A DNA stretch of 64,000 nucleotides from Flavobacterium azizsancarii. GTDB taxonomy: Bacteria; Bacteroidota; Bacteroidia; Flavobacteriales; Flavobacteriaceae. This document shows positions 59,916 to 64,000 of this stretch, in pieces. Location: positions 175,783 through 239,782 of the forward strand of contig NZ_JAMZNK010000002.1 in assembly GCF_027980145.1 (NCBI RefSeq), given 5' to 3'. Each line of letters begins with the position of its first letter. The stretch's first letter is position 1. The notes beneath the pieces were generated by a model. The model was not told the DNA's origin, did no database searches, and saw only the letters and a list, made by a program, of their open reading frames with translations. The position numbers and the translations under genes were made by a program.

Positions 59916-61172
59916 TTATTTAACTCTAAAACTTACTTTTCTAACTAGTTTTCTAGCAGCGTCTGAGTCTTTGTCTACAGAAGTGTCTTCGCCAGCTGCA
60001 ATAACATTTAACCTTGAAGGATTAATGTTTGCTTTTACCAACACATTTTTCACACTATTCGCTCTTGCAGTTGATAATTTATCGTTGTATGCAGATTTAC
60101 CTATTTCATCAGCGTGACCAATAATATCAACTGACGCCGAAGGATTGTTTCTTAGATAATTTAAGATAAAGTCGATCCCTTCTGTCGAAACATTTGTTGG
60201 AGTAGATTTACTAAAATCAAAATAAGTACACACGTAACCACCATTAATTAGGTTTTTAATCAATTCATTGTTACTTAAAACAGGTGATTTATCAGTAGTA
60301 CTTCCGTAAGTTTTTAATAAATAATTTTCTAATTCATCAGGAACGTTATTGTTATTTAAGTCAATTGATTTTCCTTTTGTGTTCACCATAACACCCGAAA
60401 TAGTATTTGGTTCTTCATCTAAATAATCAGGAACACCATCTTTATCAGTATCTAACATTGAAGTTTCAATATCAGTAATTCTTTTTTTCAAGTCATCGAT
60501 TTCTCCTCCGTTATCAATAACCCAGTCAGCATGTTTTTCGTTCTTACCTAAGTAAACAGTTAAACCTACCGTTCCATTAAAAAGAATTCCTGAGAAACCT
60601 CTTGTATTAGCTGCGCTGGCAGCATCGAAAGCCTGATTTTGATTAGTATTCAGAATAGTTGTGAAATCTCCCGTCAAAACGATTCTGTTAGATAATTTAA
60701 TTTGTCCCGTTACACCAGCCATAAAATTACCCATTCTGTCTTTTATTGACGAATTTTGATCTTCCAGTTGCGCTAAACCAAAACCGGCATGACCTAATAA
60801 ACCGATAGTATTGGTCCAGGTTTCAAAATTCATAATCCTTGCTAAGTTAGCCACAGCCTGAATGTCTGCTCTGTAATATTTAGTATCAAAATCTATAGAA
60901 TTATTTTTTCCGGTAAAGCTATTGTAACCAAAGTCAGCTTTTAAACCAAACTTATTGTTAAACATGTACCTAACTCCCAAATCAAGAACATAAGGACTTG
61001 GTGTTGATGTAAAATAACCGGAAGACATTGGTCTTTGTGGTTTGTTAACTCCTCCCGCAAATTCAATAGAAAATTTGTTAAAATCAGTTTTTGAACTTTT
61101 TTCAGTTTTGTTTTGAGCACTTAACGTTGTTATTGCACTGGCAAAAGCGAAAGTAAGTATTAAATTTTTCAT
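59916..61172 (-). CDS. OmpA-family outer membrane protein with TSP3 calcium-binding repeat
   Basis: 418 residues. Signal peptide about 1-19 (ASAITTLSAQ). The N-terminal beta-barrel (about 30-215) has alternating strands ending VGLTVYLG. A linker follows with a predicted coil (EIDDLKKRITDIETSML), a thrombospondin type 3-like Asp-rich motif LDTDKDGVPDYLDEEPN and a second DLNNNNVPDELE. The C-terminal OmpA domain (about 305-418) binds peptidoglycan: YFDFSKSTPTNVSTEGIDFIL, VDIIGHADEIGKSAYNDKLSTARANSVKNVL. Major envelope-anchoring protein. Minus-strand -7 box TAGTTTTG at 61198-61205. Confidence 0.93.
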   Translation of the reverse strand: MKNLILTFAFASAITTLSAQNKTEKSSKTDFNKFSIEFAGGVNKPQRPMSSGYFTSTPSPYVLDLGVRYMFNNKFGLKADFGYNSFTGKNNSIDFDTKYYRADIQAVANLARIMNFETWTNTIGLLGHAGFGLAQLEDQNSSIKDRMGNFMAGVTGQIKLSNRIVLTGDFTTILNTNQNQAFDAASAANTRGFSGILFNGTVGLTVYLGKNEKHADWVIDNGGEIDDLKKRITDIETSMLDTDKDGVPDYLDEEPNTISGVMVNTKGKSIDLNNNNVPDELENYLLKTYGSTTDKSPVLSNNELIKNLINGGYVCTYFDFSKSTPTNVSTEGIDFILNYLRNNPSASVDIIGHADEIGKSAYNDKLSTARANSVKNVLVKANINPSRLNVIAAGEDTSVDKDSDAARKLVRKVSFRVK

Positions 61173-61197
61173 TTTTATTATTGTTTAAATTTTTGCG

Positions 61198-61205
61198 CAA
61201 AACTA
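61198..61205 (-). promoter_or_regulatory. Candidate -7 element of the OmpA gene
   Basis: CAAAACTA on the plus strand reads TAGTTTTG on the minus strand, a TAnnTTTG match 26 bases before the start codon. No TTG at the expected distance. Confidence 0.55.
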
Positions 61206-61661
61206 GAAGGCAATTTTTGATAAAAAAAATGAGCAGTAAAAAATTAGGGCAATTTACGCTGTAATTATTGTTTTAAAGTTGTCTTTTAAGAGGCTAATAA
61301 AAGAGATTTTTTATGTGATTTTTAATTTATGTAGTTGATTTTTAATTAGTTGTTTGTTTGTTCTTAAAACCATTGCTTTTTGCAATAAATTAAATTTCTA
61401 TTATAAAAAGAAAGTTTTTTGTATTTATGGGTAATTGATACCACTGTAAACAAACTAATTTTCTTGAAAGAATTAAAAAAAATCTATCACTTGTATAACT
61501 AATAATTGGTCGTGTAAAAACGAAAAAGTTTTGATGAGATAAATATTGGTTATGTAATGTCCAACTAATTTTATTTCCGGATTTTTCTGATTCATTTTTT
61601 AGATTGTTTCCATCATTTAGGGAATTTCTTTTTTTTTTAGAACACAGTTAGAAAGAGATAA

Positions 61662-61702
61662 AATGCTCATTGTAGAAAAAATTCTACATGAGGCTGAGCA
61701 TT
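61662..61702. repeat. Nested hairpin with TGTAGAA/TTCTACA core
   Basis: Outer arms AATGCTCA (61662-61669)/TGAGCATT (61695-61702); inner arms TGTAGAA (61671-61677)/TTCTACA (61682-61688). The core recurs at 62924-62941. Confidence 0.6.
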
Positions 61703-61850
61703 ATTCTATAAAGCTTTGATTTTAATGGCAGTACTTTTGTTTTCAGAATCAGAAAGAGCTTTATGTTTTACAAATAGCGAATAATTTTTGTACTCTACAT
61801 GTTATTATTATTTCTGAATTTCTAATTTTTAGAATTTTCTTTTGTTGTTG

Positions 61851-61909
61851 CAGGCGGCTTTTGTTTGTGATTTTAAACTTTACACAAAACAGTTAAATTA
61901 AGCCGCCTG
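61851..61909. repeat. Long-stem inverted repeat in gene-free region
   Basis: CAGGCGGCTT (61851-61860) pairs perfectly with AAGCCGCCTG (61900-61909); inside the 39-base loop GTTTGTG and CACAAAAC can pair as well. The GC-rich arms stand out in very AT-rich surroundings. Confidence 0.65.
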
Positions 61910-62119
61910 ACCAATAAAATATTGTTTAAGAATTTAAAAGTCTTGGCAGAATAATACAATAGAAAGTGAAATGATTAGTATTGGGATTATCATTAAGTTG
62001 AATTTAGTTAAAGTAATAAGTGCTATAAAGTTTTCCCTTTTTTAATACATCCAAAGATTTTGTTTTCTAAGTATAAAGGTGTGCTTAATCCTTTTTTTTA
62101 ACCTGATTAAATTTTAAAA

Positions 62120-62527
62120 ATGAAGTTCATTGTAAATTATACTACAGAGATGATGAAAAAGAAAGTACTTATATATGGAAATCAAAAATGCTTTTCGAAA
62201 TACTTAAAATCTAAATTTCAGGATGTATTGGTTTTTGATGTATGTAAAAATTTTAGAGATCTTAAAGAAGAATTAGATACTTATTCAGTGATAGTGTTAG
62301 TAATCTATGCAGAAGAAGATTTATTTGATTTTTTTAAGATATACAGAAGTGAAATTCCTCTGGTAGTCTGTTCTTTCAATAAAAGAGTATTAGATTTTTT
62401 GATGGATTTAGAAAATTTATTTTTATTGGATACTTCAAAAATCAGATCAGAAATATTGAACCAACTGGGTTTTTATTTTAATGAAAGAATACTCGATGTT
62501 CAAATACCATTTGCTTCTGATAATTAA
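62120..62527 (+). CDS. Divergent receiver-like (CheY-fold) hypothetical protein
   Basis: 135 residues; Met12 (62153) is an equally good start. The order KKVLIYGNQKCFSKYLKSKF, VLVFDVCKN, FRDLKEELDTYSVIVLVIYAEEDLFDFFKIYRSEIPLVVCSF, NKRVLDFLMDLENLFLLDTSKIRSEILNQLGF resembles the alternating strands and helices of a response-regulator receiver. Where the phosphorylated Asp should end strand 3 (VIVLVIY) there is none, so it would be a pseudo-receiver. Hypothetical; no DNA-binding domain. Upstream of a collagen-like protein gene, possibly connected. Confidence 0.6.
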   Translation: MKFIVNYTTEMMKKKVLIYGNQKCFSKYLKSKFQDVLVFDVCKNFRDLKEELDTYSVIVLVIYAEEDLFDFFKIYRSEIPLVVCSFNKRVLDFLMDLENLFLLDTSKIRSEILNQLGFYFNERILDVQIPFASDN

Positions 62528-63153
62528 AAGCTTTTATTATTGATCGTTTACACATCGTGACTGTTATTGCAGGTATTTTAATCTTCATTTTTTACAAAAC
62601 AACAAATCTTCTAAAACTTCAATGGAATATGGAGCAAAACACGAGGCAAAAATTTATTTGTTTTATTTATTAAATGTAATAATTTGAAAAAATGGATAGG
62701 TACAAGACGTTTTAAATTCTTGATTATACACTTCTATTTGTTTTTGCTCAAATTGATTTCCTTAAATTTTCTAAAGACTTACTTAATAATGTTATGCTTT
62801 TACAATCTTATTTCTAAAAATTAAAAGATTGTAAAGCACAATACCATTTCTTTTTTTTGAAGCTATTTTCATTATCGCACTTTTTTCAACTATTAAAACA
62901 AATGTTTTTCAGCTGACTTGTTTTGTAGAAAAAGTTCTACATAACATGGTTTTTTATTCTACATATTTATGATTTTAAGGATGTTAGATTTGCTGACTGA
63001 TTAATTGTAGCAGCAAAAATATTTTTTTTACAGATCCCAAATCTAAAAAAACTTAACTAACCGTGTTCTGAAAAAATGAGGATTGATCTTTTTCTAAGTT
63101 TTTCCATTGGATTTAATTCTTATTAAAATTATTATTTTTTTAAAACTTTTTTT
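62528..63153. other. Intergenic region before the collagen-like gene
   Basis: About 625 AT-rich bases. Holds the palindrome at 62924-62941; no consensus promoter or gene found. Confidence 0.45.
62924..62941. repeat. Second copy of TGTAGAA/TTCTACA palindrome
   Basis: TGTAGAAAAAGTTCTACA, differing by one base from the core at 61671-61688. One copy lies upstream of each of the two last genes of the window. Confidence 0.6.
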
Positions 63154-64000
63154 ATGAAAAATTATTACTTATTATTCCTTTTAACGGGATTTGGTTTTTT
63201 GGGTCATGCACAGGTAGGTATTGGAACTCAATTGCCTAATGCATCAAGCCAGCTTGATGTTGTGGCTTCGAATAAAGGTATACTTATACCAAGAGTTGCA
63301 TTAACAAGTACAATAGATAAAGTAACTATTGTTGAGGGAAATGTAAATAGTCTTCTAGTTTTTAATACACAAACAATTAAAGATATTACACCAGGATATT
63401 ATTACTGGTATGTCGATAAGTGGTACCGTATAGGGACTGCTGGAACGGAAACTATAACAACGTTAGTAGATAATAATAATGGAACTGTTACTTATACAAA
63501 TGAGAGTGGCACATCAGTAATAATTAATCTGGCTGCAGGTTTGCGAGGACTTCAAGGCATTCCGGGAATTGACGGAAAATCAATTACCGGAGGTACCGGA
63601 GCACCCGGCGCAACTACCCCAGGAAAAGACGGAGACACTTATGTAGATAATAGTACAGGAGATGTTTATGTAAAACAAGGCGATACCTGGGTAACAACAG
63701 GAAATATCAAAGGAGCAAAAGGAGATGATGGAAAAGATGGAGTTGATGGAAAATCAATTACCGGAGGTGCCGGAGCACCCGGCGGAACTACCCCAGGAAA
63801 AGACGGAGACACTTATGTAGATAATAGTACAGGAGATGTTTATGTGAAACAGGGAGATACCTGGGTAACTACAGGAAATATCAAAGGAGCAAAAGGAGAT
63901 GATGGAAAAGATGGTGCTGATGGAAAATCAATTACCGGAGGTACCGGAGCACCCGGCGCAACAACTCCAGGAAAAGATGGAGATACTTATGTAGATAATA
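63154..64000 (+). CDS. Collagen-like repeat surface protein, N-terminal part (runs off window)
   Basis: 282 codons visible, frame open at the window edge. Signal peptide about 1-19 (LTGFGFLGHAQ), then VGIGTQLPNASSQLDV, the opening of flavobacterial tail-fibre-like/adhesin proteins, and a short domain with YYYWYVDKWYRIG. From residue 141 the protein consists of 58-residue repeats mixing Gly-X-Y collagen-like stretches (GTGAPGATTPGKDGD; GAKGDDGKDGVDG) with a module DTYVDNSTGDVYVKQGDTW. Probably a secreted or surface-anchored fibrous adhesin. No known partner other than the receiver-like gene upstream. Confidence 0.85.
   Translation, partial: MKNYYLLFLLTGFGFLGHAQVGIGTQLPNASSQLDVVASNKGILIPRVALTSTIDKVTIVEGNVNSLLVFNTQTIKDITPGYYYWYVDKWYRIGTAGTETITTLVDNNNGTVTYTNESGTSVIINLAAGLRGLQGIPGIDGKSITGGTGAPGATTPGKDGDTYVDNSTGDVYVKQGDTWVTTGNIKGAKGDDGKDGVDGKSITGGAGAPGGTTPGKDGDTYVDNSTGDVYVKQGDTWVTTGNIKGAKGDDGKDGADGKSITGGTGAPGATTPGKDGDTYVDN
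63574..64000 (+). repeat. 174-bp tandem repeats inside the collagen-like gene
   Basis: Units start at 63574, 63748 and 63922 with GGAAAATCAATTACCGGAGG; each is exactly 174 bp (58 codons). Units 1 and 2 differ at about eight positions, so the expansion is recent or kept alike by recombination. The array continues past the window. Confidence 0.95.

Larger units (their letters stand above)
61173..62119. other. Long gene-free region with two structured elements
   Basis: About 950 AT-rich bases. Contains a nested hairpin at 61662-61702 and a long inverted repeat at 61851-61909, described separately. No reading frame of note and no tRNA-like fold recognised. Confidence 0.5.

Noticed and set aside
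63574..64000. Regular repeats as a CRISPR array
   Set aside because: Units are 174 bp, directly adjacent with no spacers and in frame within a protein gene.

Overview
The window looks like a chromosomal segment of a Flavobacterium-type bacterium (Bacteroidota, Flavobacteriaceae). It is AT-rich and contains two SusC/SusD pairs, a FecI-type sigma factor with a FecR-type anti-sigma factor, many lipoproteins with acidic residues after the lipobox cysteine, and a DUF4249 lipoprotein. Several genes are preceded by the Bacteroidota promoter pattern TTG-N(17-23)-TAnnTTTG. I saw no rRNA, tRNA, insertion sequence, prophage or CRISPR array.

Layout. 1-3.5 kb: start of an FAD oxidoreductase, a DoxD-DoxA fusion with a small partner, and a secreted lipase. 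4.2-9.3 kb: first SusC/SusD pair. 9.7-14.9 kb: ECF sigma factor, a tiny HMA-like protein, FecR anti-sigma, a TonB receptor with a signalling domain, and a DUF4249 lipoprotein, which together form a cell-surface signalling unit. 15.3-17.3 kb: a TSUP exporter and CorA. 17.5-22.1 kb: copper homeostasis, built from two copies of [HMA-AraC regulator + target], one driving a CopA ATPase and a metal-binding lipoprotein, the other a CopZ-like chaperone. 22.3-27.4 kb: OxyR, OsmC, a membrane protein/AraC/SnoaL-like cluster and an aldehyde dehydrogenase. 27.6-31 kb: a deoxyribonucleotidase, then a YbjJ-like MFS transporter behind a 50-bp perfect palindrome, a HAD-like protein and a DeoR regulator.

32.4-37.9 kb: a cobalamin riboswitch followed by three paralogous PKD-like surface lipoproteins and a DUF4465 (BtuH-like) lipoprotein, probably vitamin B12 capture at the cell surface; no BtuB or BtuFCD lies in the window. 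38-44.7 kb: an FAD monooxygenase with a DnaJ-like zinc finger, then a LacI regulator divergent from a polyol operon (mannitol-type dehydrogenase, FucP-like transporter, fructokinase), with two identical 14-bp operators between them. 44.9-49.2 kb: an MFS exporter, an isochorismatase-family lipoprotein, a Crp/Fnr regulator and a LysE exporter. 50.1-54.8 kb: second SusC/SusD pair behind an unusual leader. 55.2-61.2 kb: a siderophore-type TonB receptor, cold-shock protein, two small hypotheticals, a SpoU/TrmH methyltransferase and an OmpA-family porin. 62.1-64 kb: a divergent receiver-like protein and the start of a collagen-like repeat protein that runs off the window.

The most unusual material is the duplicated HMA-AraC copper circuit. 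Its two target promoters share a 20-bp operator box (19/20 identical) placed exactly 60 bp upstream of the -7 TTTG in both. Other points worth a second look are the B12 locus lacking a transporter, the large palindrome at 28.2 kb, the SusC leader at 49.7-50.1 kb, and a HAD-like protein missing its nucleophile.
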